Shown: positions 1-7,118 of the stretch, in pieces
Layout of the letters: every line of letters starts with the position of its first letter
Numbering within the stretch: position 1 is the stretch's first letter
NCBI GenBank assembly: GCA_007693595.1
Contig: REDI01000056.1
Location: forward strand, 1 to 64,000
Source: Deltaproteobacteria bacterium
GTDB lineage: Bacteria; Myxococcota_A; UBA796; GCA-2862545
Length of the DNA: 64,000 nucleotides
Direction of reading: 5' to 3'
The notes under the pieces: model-generated
Told to the model about the DNA's origin: nothing
The model's database searches: none
Seen by the model: the letters and a program-made list of their open reading frames with translations, nothing else
Position numbers and translations under genes: made by a program

Positions 1-1032
1 GTCGACCCCATTCGCCGCACCCCCCCCCCCCCGCCACCTCCCCCGGCCCCCCCCCGCCCCCCCGCCCCCCCCCCGCCCACCCCCGACGAGCCCACCGCGC
101 GCCAGCGCGCCGCCGAGGCGTGGGTCGACGATCGCGCGGACTGGATCGGGGGCGCGGTCGTGACCTGCGACCTGACCCGGTTCGGCAGAGACTTCACCTT
201 CGTCTGGCTCGATCCCGCGGGGCCCATGAACCTCGGCGCTACGGTCGATCCCTTGGCCAAGTTTCCTCAGCTCTACGACGGTCGCATCCGGTTCAGCACC
301 ACCGAGCCCTCCGGCGAGGTGACCCTGAGCCTCCAGGCCGGACCGGCGCTCGCCGATGGGCTGGACCCCGACGAGCAAGCCCAGGCCCTAGCCGACATGG
401 ATCCCGAAGAGCTGCTCGGAGGAACTGCGTCCCAGGACTTCCGCTTGGTCCGAGTCCGATGGTCCGGCGCGACCCCTGGGTCCACCGTAGCCTGCGACGC
501 GGCCGAGGAGCCCCCGACCGGCACGCTAACCATCTTCTTCGAGGCCGACCCGGAGGACCTCGACGACACCAGCCTCAGCACGACCCTGGTGAAAGGCTGT
601 GGCAACGCCACCTTCGCGCTCAAGCCCAGCGTCTCGATGAAGGTCGAGGCCGGCGCCTGTCAGATCTCGATCGAGCGTCGCAACGCGACAGTGCCCCTGG
701 CGATCGAGCGGTTGGGCCCCTTCTTGGTCGACATCGCCCCAGGTGAGCACGTCGAGGTCGAGCTCCCCTTCCCCGAAGAGCCACCGATGTGGGCGATCCC
801 AGACCTGGACGAGCTCGAAGCCATCGCCGACATCACGGCCTGGACCGGCTCGGAGCTGCTCAACACAGCGGCGCAGTCGCTCCTCGACATGCTCAAGACG
901 GGTCAGTGGAGCCCTCGGGAAGTTGAACAGATCTTGACCGAGGTCCAAGAGGAGCTTCAGAGCGAGTACGCCGAAGGCGAGGACCTCCTCGGGAGCGCCG
1001 AGGAGCCTCTAGAACCATCGATGTCACCGTGA
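1..1032 (+). CDS. C-terminal part of a protein with a proline-rich linker (5' end outside window)
   Basis: The frame is open from base 1, so the true start lies upstream. A GTG at 160 exists, but the upstream frame also reads as protein: a proline-rich linker encoded by the C-tracts at 20-84, then sequence continuing smoothly into the folded part. The C-terminal portion has an evenly mixed composition with a few Cys and many Asp/Glu, and ends in an acidic helix-like tail. I recognise no family. A proline-rich linker before a terminal domain is also seen in the membrane kinase at 10359-12374, so this may be the outer domain of a similar membrane protein; that is inference. It stops 55 bases before the promoter of the next gene. 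Confidence 0.75.
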   Translation, partial: VDPIRRTPPPPPPPPAPPRPPAPPPPTPDEPTARQRAAEAWVDDRADWIGGAVVTCDLTRFGRDFTFVWLDPAGPMNLGATVDPLAKFPQLYDGRIRFSTTEPSGEVTLSLQAGPALADGLDPDEQAQALADMDPEELLGGTASQDFRLVRVRWSGATPGSTVACDAAEEPPTGTLTIFFEADPEDLDDTSLSTTLVKGCGNATFALKPSVSMKVEAGACQISIERRNATVPLAIERLGPFLVDIAPGEHVEVELPFPEEPPMWAIPDLDELEAIADITAWTGSELLNTAAQSLLDMLKTGQWSPREVEQILTEVQEELQSEYAEGEDLLGSAEEPLEPSMSP

Positions 1033-1086
1033 GCGATGCCCGCGGAGCTCCGTCGCGAAGGCCGCTCAGCACGCGAAAGCAAAGAC

Positions 1087-1115
1087 TCGACAGTGAGGGC
1101 ATCTCCAGCTAAAAT
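1087..1115 (+). promoter_or_regulatory. Sigma70-like promoter for the amidase gene
   Basis: TCGACA at 1087-1092 and TAAAAT at 1110-1115 are separated by exactly 17 bases, in the gap between the stop at 1032 and the proposed amidase start at 1162. This is the best match to a consensus -35/-10 pair I found in the window. The predicted transcript would start near 1122. Confidence 0.55.
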
Positions 1116-1161
1116 GCCGCGCTCCATCGCGTCGAGACCTTCGTTCCTGCCCCGGTGCCCC

Positions 1162-3918
1162 ATGCGCTCGCTCGCCCCATTCTCCCTGCTGCTCGCCGTC
1201 ACCACGCCGGCCCTCGCGCACCCCGAGGCGGAGTTCTCCTTCCTCGAGACCCCGGTCAACGCCGAGGGCATCTGGCGCCCCACGGTCCATCTCCACGACC
1301 CCCTCCTCGCCGACGATCCCGAGGAGTTGCTAAATCTTCTCGAAGATCTCGCCTCTGAGGCCCCCTACGACGCGCTGCACGTCGACCCGCTGGTCCAGAC
1401 CCCCGACGGAGCCGTCCGGCTCGAGGATCTTCTGCCGACCTCTGCCCCCGTCCCCGAGAAATACGCAGAGCCCCCGAACGCCCCCGCGAGCCACCCGGGT
1501 CGCGCGGACGGCCCCTTGAGCGGGCGCTCCATCTACCTCTCGCAATGCCACGGGCTCATCTGGTACGACTCGCTGGGACGCTTCTCGACCCAGCGCCCAA
1601 ACCTCTTCTCGACCATCGAAGACCTGCACAACCCCGAAGCGATGAGCCAATACCTCACCGCCTACCTAGAAAACGCCGGAGCCAGCACCTTCACCGTCAA
1701 AGAGCGGGACCCGAACCCCGTCACCCTCATCGTCGACAACGACGACCGGACCGACGCCTACGAAGAGATCGGCGAGGGCTTCACCAGCCACCCGAGGGGT
1801 TGGCGCACCCCGAGCGAGCCGCTGACCTACGGCCAAAACCCCTTCGACAACGGTACGAGCCGTCGAATGCCCGCGGCTGGCGGTGGGATCGCCCGCTTCA
1901 CTATCGACCCGCCCACCACGGGACCGCAGGCGATCTACCTCTCGTGGGTCAGCGGCTCCGACCACGCCTCCGACGCCCATGTGCGCATCACCCACAAAGG
2001 CGGGGTGATCGATCGGACCTTCGACCAGCGCGTGCACGGGTCAACCTGGCAGTTCCTCGAGACCCTCTGGCTCACCGAGGGCGAGCCCATCACCGTGGAG
2101 CTGATCGGCGACTCTCGGGAGCAGGGGCGCTTCCTATCGATCGACGCCGTCCGCGTAGGCGGTGGGCTGAGCAAGGTCTCGCGCTTCGGGCAGACGACCG
2201 GCCGCCCTCGCTGGGAAGAGGGCGCGATCCTGGCCACGCAATACAACGGCGCGCCGCGCTCCGTCTACGACCCCTTCAACACGGGCAACAACGGCAACGA
2301 CGTGGCGGCCCGCTCCCGCTGGGCCTCCTGGGAGAGCCCTACCGGCGAAGACGCCCTGTACCTCTCGTGGCACAGCAACGCGAGCGCGGCGGGCAACGCC
2401 CGAGGGACCGTCACGTACATCTATGAAGGCAACGCAGGGCCGCGGGTGACGGGCTCCTACGCCCTAGCCGCTGCCGTCCAAGAAGAGATGGTCTACTCCT
2501 TCCGAGCCAACTGGGAGACCACCTGGCAAGATCGGGGGGTTCGCAGCGCGGCCTTCGGCGAGGTCAACCCGGCCCACAACGCCAAGATGCCCTCGGCTCT
2601 GGTCGAGCTCGCCTTCCACGACAACGCGCTCGACGCGGAGTTCCTCAAGCACCCCCGCTTCCGGCGCGACGCCTCTCGCGCCATGTACCGAGGCATCGTG
2701 CGGTATTTCGCCGAGCGCGACGGCTTCCAGCCGGTCTTCCTGCCCGAGCCCCCGATCGGGCTGCGACTCCAGCACACCGGCGGCGGTGAGCTCCAGCTGA
2801 GCTGGCAGCCTGGCCCTGTGGGGGCCCCCGACGGCGACGCGCCTTCGGGCTACCTGGTGCAGACCTCCCCCGATGGCTACCTCTTCGACGAGGGCTTCGC
2901 GGTCAGCGGCACGTCCACCGTGCTCGATGTCGCCCCGGGCGAGACCGTCTACGCGCGGGTCATCGCCACCAATAGCGGGGGCCACAGCTTCGCCAGCGAG
3001 GTTATGGCGGCACGTCGGAGCCCCGATGGCTGGAGCCCGGTGCTGATCGTCGATGCCTTCGATCGCTTCGAGACCGGACAGCTCGACTGGGACACGATGC
3101 CCTGGGGCATCGGCAATGTGCGACGCTTTCGGCACGAGCGGGTCAACCCCTACAACATCGTGAACCGACACGCTCAGGCGATCACCGAAGCAGGCTGGTA
3201 CTTCGACAGCATCAGCGATGAGCGTCTGCCCGACGTCGACCTCGACAGCTACGCCTTGGTGGTCTGGGCCACAGGCGAGGAGTCCACCCTCGACGAGACC
3301 TTCTCGACCGAGCAGCAGCGCATCCTGCGCCCCTGGTGGGAGTCGGGTGGCGCGATCTGGACGAGCGGCGCCGAGATCCTCTGGGATCTCGACGCCCGAG
3401 GGAGCGCCGAGGACCGCCAGTTCGCGCTAGAGGTGCTGGGCGCCCGACTCCGTGCAGACTCCGCCGAGACCGAGAGCGCCCACGGCGTCGATCTGCTCGA
3501 GGGGCTCGACCTCTCCTTCCCCGCCGAGACCTCCCCCTACCCCGTCGAGTGGCCCGACGAGTTCGAGTCGAGCCGCCCCGTCATCGCCCGATACAGCACC
3601 GGGACCATCGCCGCGATCTACGGGGAGCGGGTCGCGCTCTTCGGCTTCCCCTTCGAGTCCATCGCCGACCCAGGGGTGCGCACCGAGGTCGCCCGCCGTC
3701 TACTCCCGGCCATGGTCCCCGACTACGAGCCCCCTGAGGTCCCGGATACCGAGCCCGATCCCAACGATCCCGACGCCGACCCCGACGTTGGGTCAGACCG
3801 TCTGTTGATCGGCAGCCTCCGCGGCTGTGGCTGCTCAACATCCGCATCGAGCGGAGGGTGGGCGCTGCTTCTGGGGGCGCTGGTCCTGCTTCGACGTCGC
3901 CGGGGCGGTCGTTCGTGA
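1162..3918 (+). CDS. Secreted N-acetylmuramoyl-L-alanine amidase (Amidase_3-like) with inserted beta-sandwich domain, FnIII and MYXO-CTERM-like tail
   Basis: Likely a peptidoglycan amidase of about 918 residues. I chose the ATG at 1162 rather than the earlier in-frame start at 1036 because it opens directly into a signal peptide (MRSLAPFSLLLAVTTPALA). Amidase_3 hallmarks are split across the chain: IYLSQCHG with His about residue 130, LYLSWHSNA with His about 404, and VELAFHDN with Glu about 482, matching the zinc-ligand/catalytic motifs. Between the first two lies an insert of roughly residues 192-337 resembling the golvesin C-terminal-like sandwich (gG-W-F-L-E pattern ending IDAVRVGGG). A fibronectin-III-like domain follows (about 530-620), then a Rossmann-like domain of unknown role. 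The C-terminus has GCGCS, a hydrophobic segment and RRRR, as in MYXO-CTERM sorting signals, so surface attachment is inferred. Its stop overlaps the next start (GTGA). Confidence 0.85.
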   Translation: MRSLAPFSLLLAVTTPALAHPEAEFSFLETPVNAEGIWRPTVHLHDPLLADDPEELLNLLEDLASEAPYDALHVDPLVQTPDGAVRLEDLLPTSAPVPEKYAEPPNAPASHPGRADGPLSGRSIYLSQCHGLIWYDSLGRFSTQRPNLFSTIEDLHNPEAMSQYLTAYLENAGASTFTVKERDPNPVTLIVDNDDRTDAYEEIGEGFTSHPRGWRTPSEPLTYGQNPFDNGTSRRMPAAGGGIARFTIDPPTTGPQAIYLSWVSGSDHASDAHVRITHKGGVIDRTFDQRVHGSTWQFLETLWLTEGEPITVELIGDSREQGRFLSIDAVRVGGGLSKVSRFGQTTGRPRWEEGAILATQYNGAPRSVYDPFNTGNNGNDVAARSRWASWESPTGEDALYLSWHSNASAAGNARGTVTYIYEGNAGPRVTGSYALAAAVQEEMVYSFRANWETTWQDRGVRSAAFGEVNPAHNAKMPSALVELAFHDNALDAEFLKHPRFRRDASRAMYRGIVRYFAERDGFQPVFLPEPPIGLRLQHTGGGELQLSWQPGPVGAPDGDAPSGYLVQTSPDGYLFDEGFAVSGTSTVLDVAPGETVYARVIATNSGGHSFASEVMAARRSPDGWSPVLIVDAFDRFETGQLDWDTMPWGIGNVRRFRHERVNPYNIVNRHAQAITEAGWYFDSISDERLPDVDLDSYALVVWATGEESTLDETFSTEQQRILRPWWESGGAIWTSGAEILWDLDARGSAEDRQFALEVLGARLRADSAETESAHGVDLLEGLDLSFPAETSPYPVEWPDEFESSRPVIARYSTGTIAAIYGERVALFGFPFESIADPGVRTEVARRLLPAMVPDYEPPEVPDTEPDPNDPDADPDVGSDRLLIGSLRGCGCSTSASSGGWALLLGALVLLRRRRGGRS

Positions 3919-4307
3919 CCACCTGGGCTGAAGTTCGAGATCGCATCTCCGCGGTCCATGGGCTGGACCTGGACGAGCCCGACGAGATCGCGTGCACCCT
4001 GCACCGACAAGCCGGGGACGTCCGTCGCGCCCAACGGGTGATGTTGTCGAAGTATCGGGCCTTCGACACCGACATGCTCGAGTGCCGCTCCGCCTTCGGC
4101 CACGCCCGCGACTTCGACATCTCCGAGCTGCTCACCGAGGCGCTTCGTCTGCCCATCGGTGGCATCGCGGAGCACGGGGGTTACCTCGTCCTCCTGCAGA
4201 AGATCGCCCTCGAAGACACCACCACCGAGGCGGTCCTGAAGCTAGTGGAGCGGATCAGCACCCTGGCCGATGTGCTCGAGAGCCGCTCGGGCGACGACCG
4301 CTTCTGA
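3915..4307 (+). CDS. Small cytosolic protein, tandem paralogue 1 (YbjN/secretion-chaperone-like pattern)
   Basis: A 130-residue soluble protein. I chose the GTG at 3915 because it overlaps the amidase stop (GTGA) and because the residues upstream of it are low-complexity and absent from the paralogue. It shares length and layout with the gene at 4356: an R/KYxAF motif, then a strand ending in a [CI]xSxFxR pattern, an ELxxxALxLPxxxIAxxGxYL segment and an amphipathic C-terminal helix. This alpha-beta pattern recalls YbjN and type III secretion chaperone folds, but that is only a guess from shape. No signal peptide or membrane segment is seen. Translational coupling to a secreted amidase may be coincidental. 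Confidence 0.75.
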   Translation: MTTWAEVRDRISAVHGLDLDEPDEIACTLHRQAGDVRRAQRVMLSKYRAFDTDMLECRSAFGHARDFDISELLTEALRLPIGGIAEHGGYLVLLQKIALEDTTTEAVLKLVERISTLADVLESRSGDDRF

Positions 4308-4355
4308 ACCTCCCCCCGAACCAACGCGGCAAGTCTCTGCCGATGCGAGAGTGAC

Positions 4356-4742
4356 ATGGCGAGCTGGACTCGACTGCAGGAACACGCGCGCGGCAACTTC
4401 GCGCTCGAAGATGACCAACCTTCCATGTTCTCGATGACGTGGATCTATGACGACGGTCGTCGCCAGAAGGTCATCATTCGCCGCTACGAGGCCTTCGGGC
4501 GGACGATGATCGAGATCAAGAGCCCCTTCGCGCGGGGCGATGCCGCCTCGGCCGAGGAGCTGATCCGCAAGAACGCTGAGCTCCCGCTCGCCACGATCGC
4601 CCGCTCCGGCGACCTCTACCTGGCGGTCTACAACATGCTGATCGACCACCTCCACCTCGAAGACTTCGATCTGGTGGTGAGCCGTGTGGCTGCGGTCGCC
4701 GACACCCTCGAAGAGACCTACAATAAGACGGATGAGTTTTAG
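4356..4742 (+). CDS. Small cytosolic protein, tandem paralogue 2
   Basis: A 128-residue protein clearly related to its upstream neighbour, sharing the RRYEAF, IKSPFAR and AELPLATIARSGDLYL blocks and a closing amphipathic helix. The 48-base gap makes co-transcription likely. No catalytic motif is visible. Tandem duplication with strong divergence suggests the two products could form a heterodimer, as chaperone-fold proteins often dimerise; this is inference. There is no strong Shine-Dalgarno sequence ahead of the ATG (GAGAG about 5 bases upstream). Confidence 0.75.
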   Translation: MASWTRLQEHARGNFALEDDQPSMFSMTWIYDDGRRQKVIIRRYEAFGRTMIEIKSPFARGDAASAEELIRKNAELPLATIARSGDLYLAVYNMLIDHLHLEDFDLVVSRVAAVADTLEETYNKTDEF

Positions 4743-4842
4743 GCGTTGCACTCACAGCGCTGAGCGTGAAGGACTGCGGCATGACGTCTCCCAGTCGTAG
4801 GCTGCGCTACAGGCCAAAACCTACGCCACCGTATCTTCGGAG

Positions 4843-4870
4843 TGGACAGGTCTGCCCAATGACATACAAG
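4843..4870 (+). promoter_or_regulatory. Candidate promoter of glnII
   Basis: TGGACA at 4843-4848 and TACAAG at 4865-4870 are spaced by 16 bases, in the 183-base gap before glnII. The match is moderate. Transcription would begin near 4877, inside the first arm of the hairpin at 4876-4895, so either the hairpin is only partly transcribed or the promoter lies elsewhere. Confidence 0.3.
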
Positions 4871-4875
4871 GGGCG

Positions 4876-4909
4876 CCTCCCGCCGTGGCGGGAGGGTTCG
4901 CACGAACCC
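4876..4909 (+). promoter_or_regulatory. Double perfect inverted repeat in the glnII leader
   Basis: Two perfect inverted repeats lie back to back. The first is CCTCCCGCC (4876-4884) and GGCGGGAGG (4887-4895) with a 2-base centre. The second is GGGTTCG (4894-4900) and CGAACCC (4903-4909) with a 2-base centre. They share bases 4894-4895. The Shine-Dalgarno GGAG (4917-4920) and the ATG (4926) follow directly. No T-run follows, so a simple terminator is unlikely. They may be operator palindromes or an RNA switch controlling glutamine synthetase. Confidence 0.65.
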
Positions 4910-4925
4910 AGCCCCCGGAGCATCC

Positions 4926-5924
4926 ATGCCCATCCAAGCCGAGTATATCTGGGTCGACGGCACCAGCCCGACCAAAACCCTCCGTTCCAAGACCAAGATC
5001 GTCCCCGACGGCACCGACGAGATGCCGGAGTGGGGCTTCGACGGATCGAGCACCAACCAAGCCAAAGGGCACGCGAGCGATTGCCTGCTCCGCCCGGTCT
5101 TCATCTGCCGCGATCCCATCCGGGGCAACGGGGCGAAGCTCGTGCTGTGCGAGGTCTTCGACTCCGACGGCAAGCCACACTCGACCAATACCCGCGCGGC
5201 TCTGCGACAAGCCGCTGAGCGGTTCGCTTCCGAAGAGGCGCTCTACGGCATCGAGCAGGAATACACCATGTTCACCGACGGGCGCCCCCTGGGCTGGCCC
5301 GAGCGCGGCTACCCCGCACCCCAGGGGCCCTTCTACTGCGGAGTCGGGGCCGACGAGGTCTTCGGCCGCCCCATCGTCGAAGAGCACATGCGCGCCTGCC
5401 TTGAAGCAGGGCTGCAGCTCTCCGGCGTAAACGCCGAGGTCATGCCTGGTCAGTGGGAGTTCCAGGTCGGTCCACTCGGCCCCCTCGACGTGTCCGATCA
5501 GCTCCTGATCGCGCGCTGGCTGCTCTTCCGGATCGGCGAAGACTACGATGTCAGCATGACCCTGCACCCCAAGCCCGTGATGGGCGACTGGAACGGCGCG
5601 GGTGCCCACACCAACTTCTCGACCAAGGCCATGCGCGAGCCTGGCGGCATCAAGGTGATCGAGGCCGCCATGGCCAAGCTCGAGACGAACCACGACCTGC
5701 ACATCCGCCACTACGGCGAGGGGATCGAGCAACGCCTGACGGGCCTGCACGAGACGTGCTCCTTCCGCGAGTTCAAGTACGGCGTAGGCGATCGCGGGGC
5801 CTCGATCCGCATCCCGCTCCAGTGCGCCAAGGCCGGCCACGGCTACCTCGAGGATCGTCGCCCTTGCGCGAACATCGATCCCTACGTCGTGGCGCGGCTC
5901 ATGCTCGAGACGGTCTGCGGCTGA
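4926..5924 (+). CDS. glnII: Type II (eukaryotic-type) glutamine synthetase
   Basis: Catalyses ATP-dependent formation of glutamine from glutamate and ammonia in the cytosol. The 332-residue length fits GSII enzymes rather than the roughly 470-residue GSI enzymes. Visible signatures are EWGFDGSST (about residues 35-43, the beta-grasp signature), GIEQEYT (glutamate/metal-binding Glu), VMPGQWEFQ, NGAGAHTN (ATP/glutamate region), HETCS, and SIRIP near the C-terminus. GSII lacks the adenylylation tyrosine segment of GSI, so control is likely at expression. GGAG sits 5 bases before the ATG. A double hairpin immediately upstream is the obvious candidate for regulation. No ammonium transporter or PII gene is nearby. 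Confidence 0.93.
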   Translation: MPIQAEYIWVDGTSPTKTLRSKTKIVPDGTDEMPEWGFDGSSTNQAKGHASDCLLRPVFICRDPIRGNGAKLVLCEVFDSDGKPHSTNTRAALRQAAERFASEEALYGIEQEYTMFTDGRPLGWPERGYPAPQGPFYCGVGADEVFGRPIVEEHMRACLEAGLQLSGVNAEVMPGQWEFQVGPLGPLDVSDQLLIARWLLFRIGEDYDVSMTLHPKPVMGDWNGAGAHTNFSTKAMREPGGIKVIEAAMAKLETNHDLHIRHYGEGIEQRLTGLHETCSFREFKYGVGDRGASIRIPLQCAKAGHGYLEDRRPCANIDPYVVARLMLETVCG

Positions 5925-6002
5925 GCCTCGCCACGGCAGCGCCCGCTGCCGTGCTAGGGTCGCGGGGGGAGCCCCTCTCCCCTCGCTGCGCAGGAACGAA
6001 CG

Positions 6003-7109
6003 ATGAGCGCCACACCCGAGCCTCCCGTGGAACGTGGGGCCCCCAGCCTCCGGCCCGTGAGGGCGCGGAAGGGCGGAACGACAGGTCTTGTGCTCACCGT
6101 GCTCGCGCTCGCCGTCGTGGGCGCGCTGCTCGGTCTGACCTGGGCGGGAAGGGTGAGCCGCTCCCCGCCTACGGCGCTCATCGCCGGGGTGACGGTGCTC
6201 CCGTACCTCTACGGCCTCACCGTGGCGGTACTCTTCGGGCTGTGGAGCGCCCTTCCAGATCGGCGCCTCCTCCCCTTGCTCTTGGGACTGGTGGTGATGG
6301 TCGGCGTGGGTCTGTGGGGCCCTGCCTGGCCCTCATGGAGTTCGTCGACAGAGCAGGCGGGGACCCCGCTTCGCGTCGTGACGTGGAACGTCAGGCGACT
6401 CTGGGGTGGCCCAGACGACGGGGACGATCCGGCACGATGTGTGATCGAAACCCTGCGGCGTACCCAGGCCGACGTGCTGAGCCTTCAAGAGGTGAGCGCC
6501 AAGGATGTGGAGCTCTTGGAGCGCGAGCTCGGCTTGGTGTGCACGCAGATCGACTACCTCGGCACGGGCGCGCGCGCGGCGGGCGGGGTCGCGGGCTGCG
6601 TGAGGCCCGACGTCTGGACCTTTCGCTCGGGCAACTCGGCGCGCTTCGTCCCTGATCGCAAGTGGCGGTACGTCTTCCTCGAGATCGAGCGATCGGGGCA
6701 GGTCGTCAACCTGCTCGCCGTACACCTCGAACCCTACCGACTCGCAGCCGGAGGCCTGCAACATGCTGCTGAGGTGCGAGCGAACCAAGGGGATCAGTCG
6801 GCCGAGCTCCTCCGCCGCGTGACCCGCTTTCGCGATCCGACCTTGCTCAGCGGCGACTTCAACAGCACCCGCGACGCCTCCTTGCACGTGGCCCTCCGAG
6901 GTCTGCTGCGCGATGGATTCGAACACGGCGGACGTGGCTTCGGTCCCACCTTCTTCTTGAGCGACTGGCTGCCTATCCGCATCGACTTCACCTACGTCAC
7001 GCCGGACTTCGTCATCCGAGGTGCTGAGGTCCTTCCCGACGGCTGCTCCGACCATCGGGCCTTACTCATCGATCTCGTCTTGCCTCCCCCTCGCCCCGAG
7101 AGCGGTTAA
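6003..7109 (+). CDS. Membrane-anchored endonuclease/exonuclease/phosphatase-family protein
   Basis: A 368-residue protein with three predicted membrane segments (about 28-49, 57-80 and 88-107), then an endonuclease/exonuclease/phosphatase domain from about 123 to the end. Family motifs are present: VVTWNVRR (Asn about 130), SLQEV (metal-ligand Glu about 163), VHLEP, SGDFNST and CSDHRAL (Asp350/His351). The domain would face either side of the membrane depending on topology; many similar bacterial proteins place it outside. The substrate could be phosphodiester-containing lipid, nucleic acid or inositol phosphate and cannot be told from sequence. AGGAA lies about 7 bases before the ATG, and TGCTAGGGT at 5951-5959 resembles an extended -10 element. 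Confidence 0.85.
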   Translation: MSATPEPPVERGAPSLRPVRARKGGTTGLVLTVLALAVVGALLGLTWAGRVSRSPPTALIAGVTVLPYLYGLTVAVLFGLWSALPDRRLLPLLLGLVVMVGVGLWGPAWPSWSSSTEQAGTPLRVVTWNVRRLWGGPDDGDDPARCVIETLRRTQADVLSLQEVSAKDVELLERELGLVCTQIDYLGTGARAAGGVAGCVRPDVWTFRSGNSARFVPDRKWRYVFLEIERSGQVVNLLAVHLEPYRLAAGGLQHAAEVRANQGDQSAELLRRVTRFRDPTLLSGDFNSTRDASLHVALRGLLRDGFEHGGRGFGPTFFLSDWLPIRIDFTYVTPDFVIRGAEVLPDGCSDHRALLIDLVLPPPRPESG

Positions 7110-7112
7110 TCC
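7106..7112 (+). promoter_or_regulatory. GTTA element 10 bases before a start lacking a Shine-Dalgarno
   Basis: GGTTAATCC: the TTA ends 10 bases before the ATG at 7119, where the intervening bases are nearly all C/T. The TAA also serves as the stop codon of the upstream gene, so this instance is ambiguous. Confidence 0.3.
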
Positions 7113-7118
7113 CCCTCC

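Noticed and set aside
21-84. C-tracts as a sequencing artefact or special DNA structure
   Set aside because: They read in frame as a proline-rich linker continuous with the following domain, so coding explains them well enough.
4821-5840. Long minus-strand open frame opposite glnII
   Set aside because: It mirrors the GC codon pattern of the well-supported glnII gene; its protein text has no motif and is an antisense shadow.
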